Below, one piece after another: positions 19,342-26,938 of a DNA stretch of 64,000 bases (position 1 is its first letter; each line of letters starts with the position of its first letter). The position numbers were made by a program, and so were the translations under genes. The DNA is from Flavivirga rizhaonensis (lineage in GTDB: Bacteria; Bacteroidota; Bacteroidia; Flavobacteriales; Flavobacteriaceae): assembly GCF_004791695.1 (NCBI RefSeq), contig NZ_SRSO01000003.1, positions 153,538 to 217,537 on the forward strand, given 5' to 3'. A model generated the notes under the pieces. The model did no database searches, was not told where the DNA came from, and was given only the letters and a program-made list of their open reading frames with translations.

Positions 19342-19773
19342 ATGAAAAAATTAGTATTATTATTTTGTTTAGTTTCTATTTTTAATGGCTATTCTCAAAC
19401 TTCTGAAGAGAAAGACAAAAAGGCCATCCTTAAAGTATTGAAAAAACAACGCATTGCATGGTCTGATAATAATATTGAAGAGTTCATGGAAAGTTATTGG
19501 AAAAGTGATTCTCTTAAATTTTATGGAAGTAATGGTGTAACTCACGGTTGGGAAAACACTTTAGATAGATACAAAAGGGCTTATCCTACAGAAGATCATA
19601 CAGGGAAATTAAACTTTAAAATAAATGCTATCACTAAAATAGCTGAAGGTGCTTATTATGTTATGGGTGAATATCATTTAAAACGTGAAGTTGGAAACGC
19701 TGATGGTATTTTCATGGTTATCTTTAAAAAAATTGACGGTAAGTGGAAAATTATTGCCGACACATCCAGCTAA
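19342..19773 (+). CDS. Secreted NTF2-like (DUF4440/SnoaL-type) protein
   Basis: 143 aa with signal peptide MKKLVLLFCLVSIFNGYSQ. The mature part reads as an NTF2-like cone: an N-terminal helix (KAILKVLKKQRIAWSDNNIEEFMESY), WKSDSLKFYGSNGVTHGW, and a C-terminal sheet (VMGEYHLKREVG; GIFMVIFKKIDGKWKIIADTSS). The terminal W-K-I-I-x-D-T pattern is typical of DUF4440-like proteins. Ligand or enzyme activity unknown. It is followed after 3 bp by a GNAT gene, probably co-transcribed. Confidence 0.8.
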   Translation: MKKLVLLFCLVSIFNGYSQTSEEKDKKAILKVLKKQRIAWSDNNIEEFMESYWKSDSLKFYGSNGVTHGWENTLDRYKRAYPTEDHTGKLNFKINAITKIAEGAYYVMGEYHLKREVGNADGIFMVIFKKIDGKWKIIADTSS

Positions 19774-19776
19774 ACG

Positions 19777-20253
19777 ATGTCTGTAATTATAAGAAAAGCT
19801 ACATTAAATGATCTACCTCTTTTATTAGAATTTGAGCAAGGGATTATTGTTTCAGAACGCCCTTTTGACCCTACAATAAAAGATGGAGGTATTTATTATT
19901 ATGATATAAATGAATTAATAACAAGCCCGAATTCTGAAGTTTTTGTAGCAGAATCTAATGGAGATATTATTGCTTCTGGGTATGCCGAAATTAAAACGGA
20001 TAGGCATTATTTAAAACATGTTTATCAGGGGTACTTAGGTTTTATGTTTGTTTCTGAAACACATAGGGGCAAAGGATTAAACAAAATGATTATTGATACC
20101 TTATTAGAGTGGTGCAAAGCACGAAATATTTATGAAATTAGGCTAGATGTTTATGAAGATAACGCTCCCGCTATTAAAGCCTATGAAAAAGCAGGATTCA
20201 AAAAACATATGATTAATATGCGTCTGGATATCGAAAATTTAGATCTAGAGTAG
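19777..20253 (+). CDS. GNAT-family N-acetyltransferase
   Basis: 158 aa. GNAT motif A/B is clear: LGFMFVSETHRGKGLNKMIIDTLLEW (acetyl-CoA-binding R-G-x-G-L) and VYEDNAPAIKAYEKAGFKKH. N-terminal LNDLPLLLEFEQGI is the usual substrate side. Substrate unknown. Starts 3 bp after the NTF2-like gene stop; same operon. Confidence 0.92.
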   Translation: MSVIIRKATLNDLPLLLEFEQGIIVSERPFDPTIKDGGIYYYDINELITSPNSEVFVAESNGDIIASGYAEIKTDRHYLKHVYQGYLGFMFVSETHRGKGLNKMIIDTLLEWCKARNIYEIRLDVYEDNAPAIKAYEKAGFKKHMINMRLDIENLDLE

Positions 20254-20336
20254 AGATCCCTTCTTTAGAATTAATACTTTATAGCTTATGCTATTGATTC
20301 GGTCTACAATATTTAGACACAAATTACAACCCTCTA

Positions 20337-20915
20337 TTAAAGTTTCTTTACGTATTTGGTAATAATTACTATTTGTTGCGCCCCCACTTTGCCTTCAATA
20401 AATTCTGCATTCTCACGATCTAAACGAATATTTCTAACGGCGGTACCTTGTTTTGCTACCATACTAGATCCTTTAACTTTTAAATCTTTTACTAACACCA
20501 CGGAGTCTCCAGATTCTAAAATAACACCATTTACATCTCTATGAATGACCTTGTTTGCTGCATCTTCATGCTCTCCAGTTACTCTTGCCAAGGCTAAAGC
20601 CTCATCATCCAAGTACATCATATCTAACAAATCTTGTGGCCATCCTTCATGACGCAATCTTTGAAGCATTCTCCATGCCATTATTTGCACAGCAACATGC
20701 TCACTCCACATACTATCGTTTAAACACCTCCAATGGTTGACATCCATATCTGTCTGGCCTTCAATTTGATCTAAACAGGTTTTACAAACCAGGATATCGT
20801 TAGCCACGTTTTCATTTAACGATGGTGGGATAGTATATTGCTTTAAGTCTTCCGTAGAAGTACATAACTCGCAGGCATTGTTGCTTCTTTCCTGTAATGT
20901 TTGTAATACACTCAT
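20337..20915 (-). CDS. PhnA-domain protein (zinc ribbon)
   Basis: 192 aa. The N-terminal zinc ribbon has two Cys pairs (CELCTSTEDL; CKTCLDQIEG). The C-terminal PhnA domain is recognisable by DVNGVILESGDSVVLVKDLKVKGSS and GTAVRNIRLDRENAEFIEGKVG. Despite the historical name there is no phosphonate gene here, and the family's molecular function is not settled. Monocistronic on the minus strand. Confidence 0.9.
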   Translation of the reverse strand: MSVLQTLQERSNNACELCTSTEDLKQYTIPPSLNENVANDILVCKTCLDQIEGQTDMDVNHWRCLNDSMWSEHVAVQIMAWRMLQRLRHEGWPQDLLDMMYLDDEALALARVTGEHEDAANKVIHRDVNGVILESGDSVVLVKDLKVKGSSMVAKQGTAVRNIRLDRENAEFIEGKVGAQQIVIITKYVKKL

Positions 20916-20984
20916 GCTTTACTTTTAGTTTTTGCAATAATACGTTTTAATAAAAGGTTCTACAAATTAGGAGTGTCCATAAAC

Positions 20985-21128
20985 AAAAAAGGGATCTAAA
21001 AGTCTTATGCTATCATTGTGAGACTTTGCAAAAGTCGTAATAATCTGTTCAATCTTAGGTTCAATTCAAAGATTACCACGTCGATTTTCTCCTCGTAATG
21101 ACGAGCCATTTTTTTTAGATCCCTTTTT
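20985..21128. repeat. Inverted-repeat element, family D
   Basis: The arms AAAAAAGGGATCTAAAA (20985-21001) and TTTTAGATCCCTTTTT (about 21113-21128) are inverted. The interior carries a palindromic segment with CGTCGATTTTCTCC and TCGTAATGACGA, related to the GTCATTnCGA core of families B and C. It begins about 15 bp beyond the stop of the minus-strand gene at 21146, so its outer stem would act as that gene's terminator. Confidence 0.65.
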
Positions 21129-21145
21129 AATATTACTTATAAAAA

Positions 21146-21976
21146 CTATTTAGAAAGACCGTGTACCCATGTGTATAAATAGTCTCCATGTACACCAGTA
21201 AAATAGTTTCTCCAAGCTTTTCCTTTGGTCTTTCTGACTTCTTCATCAGGAAATGCTTCCTTCATAAGCTCCTCATTTCTATCATACATTTTATCTAAAT
21301 CTGCCATGGAATCTAAGAAGAATGCTTCCAGATACTCTGTTCTGTCTGAGCCCCAAGCATGAACATGCGGATAATATGCTTTTATATGTTCATTTTTATT
21401 AATTATGGCATCAAACCCTTCCTTTTTTAACGCCATAAACTCTTTTTGCGTACCATCTTCTGGAAATGAAAAATGATTTTTCCTTACGTAAGTAACCATA
21501 TCCTTGGTTGGTTTTTCAGCCATAAACTTAGCACCAGGCATCGTTGCATAAATTTCGTCAGAATGCTCATCTGCATAATATGCCATCCGCTTTTTCATAA
21601 ACGCTTTTCTAGCTGCTTCATCTGGCCATGCTTCTTTAATTAATTCAGTATTTCTGTCACCGAATTTCCCCATGTCTTCCCACGAGGCAAATGTTTGCAC
21701 ATAAACTAGTTCCGTGTTGTCTGCGGTAAATAAATGCAAGTAAGTAGATGATCCCATGATGAATTCATTTTTCATGGTTACTTTGTCTAAAAATTCTTTT
21801 TCAATGGCTTTCCATGTTTCCATATCAAAATCTTCCATATCCATGTTCCAATGCATGGTCGTTACGGCTATAAATTCAGGACGTTTTGGAGCTTCTTCTT
21901 GAGCAAAAAGAATGGCTGGACTTAACAATAATAATACTGTTAAAACAGCTGTAAAAATTTGGTTGGTTGTTTTCAT
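21146..21976 (-). CDS. Secreted protein with two tandem homologous domains, function unknown
   Basis: 276 aa with signal peptide (1-25, ending LLSPAILFAQ). The mature part contains two copies of one domain: GSSTYLHLFTADNTELVYVQ, then RNTELIKEAWPDEAARKAF and the second copy HVHAWGSDRTEYLEAFFLDS, then RNEELMKEAFPDEEVRKT. Each copy is about 120 residues and may be a ferredoxin-like (dimeric alpha/beta barrel, NIPSNAP-like) fold arranged as an intramolecular dimer. I do not recognise a characterised homologue. Monocistronic. Confidence 0.75.
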   Translation of the reverse strand: MKTTNQIFTAVLTVLLLLSPAILFAQEEAPKRPEFIAVTTMHWNMDMEDFDMETWKAIEKEFLDKVTMKNEFIMGSSTYLHLFTADNTELVYVQTFASWEDMGKFGDRNTELIKEAWPDEAARKAFMKKRMAYYADEHSDEIYATMPGAKFMAEKPTKDMVTYVRKNHFSFPEDGTQKEFMALKKEGFDAIINKNEHIKAYYPHVHAWGSDRTEYLEAFFLDSMADLDKMYDRNEELMKEAFPDEEVRKTKGKAWRNYFTGVHGDYLYTWVHGLSK

Positions 21977-22152
21977 AATCTGTTAAAAATTTAAAGTTAA
22001 TATATTTGAATTAGTCAATACAACTTTAAGATTATGGAGCTAAAATGGATTAGGGCAACCTATAAATTTGTGCGTTATTAATAGATAAAATGGAGATCGA
22101 GAGTATCTAAATATACAACAAAAAAGATACACTTCTAATAATTAGCTATTTT

Positions 22153-22521
22153 TCACATGCCTAGCAAGCTATCTCTCATCTTTTTTGTCATCCCTTTGAC
22201 TACCATATCATAAGAATGGTCTATAAGATGACATACTAATTTAGGTTGTAACTCACCCTCATGAAGGTATAGGGTATTCCAATGTTTTTTACTCATATGA
22301 AAACCTGGACGAATACTATTATTTTCGGCGCGAAGTTCTTCGGAATATTCTGGATCTGCCTTTAAATTTATAGATGCTTCACCAGATTCCCAACGTTTTA
22401 ATGAAGTTAACACGAACATTTTCCCTAGTACTTTAAAAACAAGTGTTTCTTCATCAAAGGGAAACTCTTCTGTCGTGCCTTTTTTACTTAAACAATATTC
22501 GCGTAATTGATCTATATGCAT
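22153..22521 (-). CDS. MmcQ/YjbR-family protein
   Basis: 122 aa. Typical blocks are LREYCLSKKGTTEEFPFDEET, VFKVLGKMFVLTSL, INLKADPEYSEELR and GFHMSKKHWNTLYL, near full family length (about 115-120). Described as a DNA-binding-like fold (CyaY-like) of unsettled role. Single gene; ATG start. Confidence 0.92.
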   Translation of the reverse strand: MHIDQLREYCLSKKGTTEEFPFDEETLVFKVLGKMFVLTSLKRWESGEASINLKADPEYSEELRAENNSIRPGFHMSKKHWNTLYLHEGELQPKLVCHLIDHSYDMVVKGMTKKMRDSLLGM

Positions 22522-22690
22522 TTTTTATTTTTTCTATCTTTCAATAAAGAATTTCTTGAAACGAACTATCCTCGCAGAGCCATAGAGGTATTTCGCTCGC
22601 TTCATACCCAATCAAGTTGAGCACAGTCAAAAAGCTCAGGATAAACTACAATAAATATTTTCTTCATCGAAACTATTGGGTTGTTAATAG

Positions 22691-22710
22691 ATTCCTGCTT
22701 TTGCAGGAAT
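22691..22710. repeat. Short perfect palindrome of the GATTCCTGC family
   Basis: ATTCCTGC-TTTT-GCAGGAAT is a perfect 8-bp stem with a 4-nt loop. Longer relatives of this repeat occur at about 30804-30846 and 46196-46227, with CTGAAACAAGTTCAG between the arms. Located 30 bp past the stop of the DUF4230 gene on the minus strand. Confidence 0.65.
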
Positions 22711-22741
22711 GATAAGCTACAGCCTATTCAGGCCTCGGTCA

Positions 22742-23350
22742 TTACTGAAGTTTTTTAACAGGTTTCTCTTCAATTTTTAATGCTGAATAGTCTAATTTCC
22801 AACCTATTGTTTCTACTATTGTTTCCATAAGCAAAATAGTTTCTAATGCTTCTTTTTGAGCTATCTGAATAAGACCACTTTCTGGAATTTTATCTTCGAT
22901 ATGTAATTTGGCTTCGTTATGCAGATCGGTTAAATCTGTCGCTTCAAATTTATTAAATAAACCATCCGATTTATCATAATAATTTAAATTGGTTTCTATT
23001 GATAACACTTCTGGCTGTGGAAAGTGTTGTAATAAAATTTTCTTTTTATTATTATCTGCTACCAATTCAATTTTTGATAAATCATAGCCAACATAGGCTT
23101 TTGCATTTACAACTACCAGAGCTTTCTTTTTACTGGAAATCAATTTTAAAAAGCGCTCTTTAACATCTTCATAATGATATATCTCTGCAAAATCACCTTC
23201 AACCGTTATAAATTTACAAACTGTTTTTATTTTATTTAAGAGTAATACCGATTGAGATTTTACTAATTGTTTTTTCTTAAATGACTTAAAGTAAGTAACA
23301 ATTCCTAAAGTAATTAAAACGCCTATTATAATTCCTAAAAATGCTTCCAT
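22742..23350 (-). CDS. DUF4230 membrane-anchored protein
   Basis: 202 aa with one N-terminal membrane helix (AFLGIIIGVLITLGIVTYF, 3-21), followed by the DUF4230 domain: VCKFITVEGDFAEIYHYED, KALVVVNAKAYVGYDLSKIE and LQHFPQPEVLSIETNLNYYD. The C-terminus ends EEKPVKKLQ. Family function is unknown. It ends the short minus-strand stretch after the cyclase gene (28-bp gap), possibly one operon. Confidence 0.9.
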   Translation of the reverse strand: MEAFLGIIIGVLITLGIVTYFKSFKKKQLVKSQSVLLLNKIKTVCKFITVEGDFAEIYHYEDVKERFLKLISSKKKALVVVNAKAYVGYDLSKIELVADNNKKKILLQHFPQPEVLSIETNLNYYDKSDGLFNKFEATDLTDLHNEAKLHIEDKIPESGLIQIAQKEALETILLMETIVETIGWKLDYSALKIEEKPVKKLQ

Positions 23351-23378
23351 AAATATTGTTTGCCTATAAGTCCTATGT

Positions 23379-24128
23379 TTAGCTCATAATTTTATACAAA
23401 ATGGGTTTACTAGGGGATGCATCATTTTCAAACGGTGCTATATGAAGGTTTAAAAAATACATCCCATCTTCAACAATGTTTGGCACAAAAATGAATTCTG
23501 TTATTGTTGCATCCAGCCTTATTTTACCTTTGGTATTCCAGAAGGCATTGTGAGCCAATAGCGTACATTCATCCTTCTCTTTATCTACACTAGGCATATC
23601 TATCAATAAATGTTTAACGTCTTTTTCACACAAATAAATAGCTGCATCTTCTAATAAATAAGGTGGGTTTGTATGCGAATATTGAGCTGTTAGTTTCTCT
23701 TTGGTGTTAGGAATCGTTCTTATGATAATAGCATCTCTTTTTTTACTTCCAATGGCAAACCGTAATTGTTTTTTAGAAATAACAAAGTCATCGTTTAATT
23801 TTTCCGGAGCTACGGTTATGACCTCTGCTAAAAAGAAAAATTGCTTTAAATTCTTATTTACCGAGTGTACTTTTTTAGTAATATGTCCCACGCATTCGGT
23901 ATGTGTCCCATGGGCATGTGGGTTAAAAGAAATATTATTAAAATTAACACAAGCACCTTCTTCTACACTAACAACCCGCTCACCATCTTTAGCTGGCTCA
24001 ATAACAGGTGCATCTATGTACCACGCATTTACATTACTTTTTGATGCCCTGAGTGGTATTGAAATATCAATAGGCAATGATAAATCTATTTGAAGTTTTT
24101 TTGAGTTATATTGTATTGTTGCAATCAT
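23379..24128 (-). CDS. Cyclase-family (kynurenine formamidase-like) metal hydrolase
   Basis: 249 aa. The metal-binding signature of the cyclase/formamidase family is present as HAHGTHTECVGHI (about 72-84), where many members have H-x-G-T-H-x-D; Glu replaces Asp. Further blocks are DAIIIRTIP, the LIDMPSVDKEKD active-site region and HNAFW. No signal peptide, so cytoplasmic. The substrate is not determined; no tryptophan-degradation gene is nearby. Possibly co-transcribed with the DUF4230 gene. Confidence 0.85.
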   Translation of the reverse strand: MIATIQYNSKKLQIDLSLPIDISIPLRASKSNVNAWYIDAPVIEPAKDGERVVSVEEGACVNFNNISFNPHAHGTHTECVGHITKKVHSVNKNLKQFFFLAEVITVAPEKLNDDFVISKKQLRFAIGSKKRDAIIIRTIPNTKEKLTAQYSHTNPPYLLEDAAIYLCEKDVKHLLIDMPSVDKEKDECTLLAHNAFWNTKGKIRLDATITEFIFVPNIVEDGMYFLNLHIAPFENDASPSKPILYKIMS

Positions 24129-24209
24129 TTATGCTGAATTTATCTCAGCATCTTTTAATTAAGATACTATCTCTTCAAATATAAGTTTTTAATTCTGGAT
24201 TTTGTTATT

Positions 24210-24369
24210 GAACTCATCTTGCCTTTTTCTATTTCCTAAAAAATGGCTAAAATTCGCCCATGTTTTGTTGCTTTTTTTATGCTTAGCACTACTATACCTT
24301 GCAAACAATGCCTCATCTGAACAAATTTTCTCTCATTTTCGGTTAAAAACAAAAAGTCAAGATGAGTTC
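24210..24369. repeat. 160-bp inverted-repeat element, family A copy 2
   Basis: Starts GAACTCATCTTGCCTTTTTC and ends AAAAAGTCAAGATGAGTTC, inverted with one mismatch. Length (160 bp) and several interior blocks match the copy at 2814-2973. The arms differ from that copy at positions just after GAACTCAT, but mostly by paired changes (TTTAGAC versus CTTGCC/GTCAAGA), so the stem is preserved. Lies 15 bp past the hemW stop. Confidence 0.75.
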
Positions 24370-24383
24370 ATTTAATTAAGACT

Positions 24384-25652
24384 CTAAAACGAATCTAAGA
24401 TGAATAATTCCGAAGCGATTCCATCAACCAAAAATTTCCCTTTTTGTGTTGTTTTTAATATGTTTATACGATTTTGATGCGTATCAAAATTACTAGAAAT
24501 AATAAGTAATCCATTTTTTATATATTTTTCTGATGACGCTTTTAAATGCTGAAAAAAAACTTCTCCAAACTCTTTTTCTATTTTATTTAACGATACGCCC
24601 CAAATGGTTCGTAAGCCAGTCATAATGTACTCATTATACTTATCTTTTTTAGAAAGTGTTTCAATTGTATTTGGTAGCACATTATTTTGAATGGATTGTA
24701 TATACTTAGAATTATTTGACACATTCCAGCTGCGCTGGTTACTATTGAATGAATGCGCAGAAGGTCCTATCCCTATATAAGGCTTCCCTTGCCAATAGCT
24801 AGTATTGTGTTTTGAAAAATAATCAGGTTTTCCAAAATTCGAGATTTCATAATGTACAAAACCTTCGGCTTTAGTTTTATCAATTAAATGATTAAAATGC
24901 TCTAAAGCCAATGTTTCATCAATGGGAAGGTACTTGCCTTTTTTTATAAAACTATCAAGTGCTGTTTTAGGCTCAACGGTCAGGGCATAACTAGAGATAT
25001 GGTTAACACCATAACTAAAAGCTATTTCTAGATTCTCATTCCATTTTTCCAAACTCATACTGGGAATACCGTAAATAAGATCAATAGTTATATTATCAAA
25101 ATATTGCGTTGCAAGTTGCAAACACTTCTTAGCTTCTTCAGAATTATGAGCGCGATTCATACTTTTTAAATCATCTTCAAAAAAAGATTGGATACCAATG
25201 CTAAGTCGGTTTATTCCAATAGCTCTATAATTTTCAAAAATACGCTCCTCAATGAGGCCTCTCGACTGCGCTCGAGGTGACACATCGTTATCAATTAAAT
25301 CATCTGGATTTGCTTCTAATGTGATTTCTGGATTATCAATTACCGAATAGTTTTTATAAACCGAATCTATTAATACTTGTAACTCATCGTTTGCTAACAA
25401 ACTTGGAGTACCACCTCCAAAATAGATGGTTTCAATAGTTTTATTATCAAGCTCTCCTTTTCTGATTTCTAACTCTTTTACTAAAGCCTGAATGAGTTCT
25501 TCTTTCTTTTTTAATGATGTAGAAAAATGAAAATCGCAATAAAAACAAGCCTGTTTACAAAATGGTATGTGAATGTAGAGAGCCCCTCCCAACCTCCCCA
25601 AAGGGGAGGAGTTTTCACTCGCGCTTTTAAATTTTGTTGATTGTTTTTTCAA
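24384..25652 (-). CDS. hemW: Radical SAM heme chaperone HemW, with in-frame repeat insertions
   Basis: 422 aa, longer than the usual about 375-380. The radical SAM cluster motif is CKQACFYCDF (C-x3-C-x2-C), followed by TIYFGGGTPSLL, LEANPDD, INRLSIGIQSF, LIYGIPSMS and SSYALTVEPKTAL, all HemW-like; the protein handles heme delivery. Two stretches look foreign: residues about 16-25 (SPLGRLGGAL) come from a CCCCTTTGGGGAGG repeat placed just before YIHIPFC, and about 120-135 (DVSPRAQSRGLIEE) from a CTCGAGCGCAGTCGAG repeat. The normal ATG before YIHIPFC is absent; the frame starts at TTG 25652, and another TTG inside the repeat is possible. It is 8 bp downstream of ruvC. Confidence 0.88.
   Translation of the reverse strand: MKKQSTKFKSASENSSPLGRLGGALYIHIPFCKQACFYCDFHFSTSLKKKEELIQALVKELEIRKGELDNKTIETIYFGGGTPSLLANDELQVLIDSVYKNYSVIDNPEITLEANPDDLIDNDVSPRAQSRGLIEERIFENYRAIGINRLSIGIQSFFEDDLKSMNRAHNSEEAKKCLQLATQYFDNITIDLIYGIPSMSLEKWNENLEIAFSYGVNHISSYALTVEPKTALDSFIKKGKYLPIDETLALEHFNHLIDKTKAEGFVHYEISNFGKPDYFSKHNTSYWQGKPYIGIGPSAHSFNSNQRSWNVSNNSKYIQSIQNNVLPNTIETLSKKDKYNEYIMTGLRTIWGVSLNKIEKEFGEVFFQHLKASSEKYIKNGLLIISSNFDTHQNRINILKTTQKGKFLVDGIASELFILDSF
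25246..25285. repeat. Short palindromic repeat inserted in hemW
   Basis: CCTCAATGAGG joined to CTCGACTGCGCTCGAG-type sequence. The TCGACTGCGCTCGA motif also occurs outside genes (about 44940, CTTCGACTGCGCTCAGG). Inside hemW it is read in frame as about 15 residues between the NPDD and INRLSIG blocks that are adjacent-spaced in other HemW proteins. Confidence 0.65.
25580..25612. repeat. Short palindromic repeat at the start of hemW
   Basis: Plus-strand AGCCCCTCCCAACCTCCCC then AAAGGGGAGGAG: a CCTCCCC-AAAG-GGGAGG palindrome with a GGGAGGGG tail, a common flavobacterial spacer repeat. Here it supplies hemW codons just upstream of YIHIPFC. Confidence 0.65.
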
Positions 25653-25660
25653 AAAACGAA

Positions 25661-26263
25661 CTAATTTTTCTTTTTACGTAGATTTATAACAGTTGCCATT
25701 TTTGCTCCTCCTTTGGGGGCTTGGGGGCTATTTTGTTTCACAAAAGCATCCCACCCAGTATAACTTTTGCCGACGCTTACTTTTCCTGAGTTATAAAAAT
25801 GACAAACCGCTGCTGCTAGGCCATCTGTTGCATCTAAATTTTTAGGTAACGTTTTTAATCCCAACATACTCTGTAACATTCTAGCAACTTGCTCTTTACT
25901 AGCATTTCCGTTACCAGTTATTGACATTTTTATCTTTTTAGGAAGGTATTCTGTAATGGGTATTTCTCTACTTAAACCTGCTGCCATGGCAACACCTTGA
26001 GCCCTACCTAGTTTTAGCATACTTTGTACATTTTTCCCAAAAAAAGGTGCCTCAATAGCAATTTCGTCAGGATTATGCGTGTCTATAAGTTCAATGGTGC
26101 GTTCAAAAATGAGCTTTAACTTTAAGTAATGATCATCGTACTTTTTTAAATCAAGTTCATTAAGTTGCAAAAACTGCATGGTTTTCCCAACCACCTTAAT
26201 AAGTCCAAATCCCATAATAGTTGTCCCTGGGTCAATACCTAAAATAATTCTTTCTTTAGTCAT
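25661..26263 (-). CDS. ruvC: Holliday junction resolvase RuvC
   Basis: 200 aa from the ATG 26263 ([15 protein letters not shown]); a GTG at 26272 would add three residues. Catalytic acids are visible: Asp in LGIDPG (about 11), Glu in AIEAPFF (about 67) and the Asp pair in [14 protein letters not shown] (about 140-145). RuvC cuts four-way DNA junctions symmetrically. The C-terminus [23 protein letters not shown] is longer than usual after GWDAFVKQN, and its coding DNA contains a GGGGGCTTGGGGGC repeat. Its start overlaps the stop of the upstream barrel gene by 8 bp; hemW follows. Confidence 0.93.
   Translation of the reverse strand: MTKERIILGIDPGTTIMGFGLIKVVGKTMQFLQLNELDLKKYDDHYLKLKLIFERTIELIDTHNPDEIAIEAPFFGKNVQSMLKLGRAQGVAMAAGLSREIPITEYLPKKIKMSITGNGNASKEQVARMLQSMLGLKTLPKNLDATDGLAAAVCHFYNSGKVSVGKSYTGWDAFVKQNSPQAPKGGAKMATVINLRKKKN
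25703..25732. repeat. Short G-rich repeat in the 3' end of ruvC
   Basis: Plus-strand GCTCCTCCTTTGGGGGC followed by TTGGGGGCT, resembling the flavobacterial CTCCTTTGGGGG spacer repeat. Read in ruvC as [10 protein letters not shown], beyond the conserved core. Confidence 0.5.
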
Positions 26264-26900
26264 TTTGTTCACAATAATAACAACCGCTCAGCGATATTGA
26301 AGCGCCTACCGTTAGTGTTAACAGGCTACCATTAAATGCTCCAAACCCATCTGATATTGGTTCAAAATCTTTTGCAAACCCATATATATACGAAACATCT
26401 GTATAAACAGAAAGTTTATCTGAAATTCCAAAATGCAATTCCACCCCTGCCATAACATTAACAAATGACGTTTTGTTTTGGGTAAAATTCCCCAAAGGTT
26501 TTACTGTTGAGATTCCTGGTCCAGCATGAATAAATACACCTTTATTTTGGGATAAATTAAATATTCTATTAGCATTATAAACTGCTTGTAAATTGATACG
26601 AGAGTAGTTAAGTTTAAATTCCTGTGCCTCTTTTTTGTTAGAGATCCTATTAAAGCTATAATCTAACTTTGCCCCAAGAACTGGCTTGAACATATATTGT
26701 ATACCTAAATTCACAGTTGGAAAGTTAGATGTCTTCCCTTCAAAACCACTAACAAATCCACTTTCTGACGGACTGTTTAAGCCTAATCCAAATTGAGCCT
26801 TAAAGGTACTTGTATTACCTTGAGAAGAAGACATAAAATTGCTCATTACAAAAACCATTATGCAAAAGGCTTTCTTATATATTTTAAAATTACAGGTCAT
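26256..26900 (-). CDS. Outer-membrane beta-barrel protein
   Basis: 214 aa. Signal peptide at about 1-27 ([19 protein letters not shown]). The rest alternates hydrophobic and polar residues in strand-like blocks ending in aromatic residues ([67 protein letters not shown]), typical of small 8-10-stranded barrels. The unusual tail GCYYCEQND lies beyond the last strand. Ligand unknown. Translationally coupled to ruvC by an 8-bp overlap. Confidence 0.82.
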   Translation of the reverse strand: MTCNFKIYKKAFCIMVFVMSNFMSSSQGNTSTFKAQFGLGLNSPSESGFVSGFEGKTSNFPTVNLGIQYMFKPVLGAKLDYSFNRISNKKEAQEFKLNYSRINLQAVYNANRIFNLSQNKGVFIHAGPGISTVKPLGNFTQNKTSFVNVMAGVELHFGISDKLSVYTDVSYIYGFAKDFEPISDGFGAFNGSLLTLTVGASISLSGCYYCEQND

Positions 26901-26938
26901 AACGTAATAATGATTTAATTTGCATACATAATCAGTAT

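Noticed and set aside
20337..20915. Phosphonate utilisation locus
   Set aside because: PhnA alone does not indicate phosphonate use, and no other phn gene is nearby.
23701..24093. 130-codon plus-strand frame
   Set aside because: It is antisense to the cyclase gene, whose metal motif lies in this stretch.
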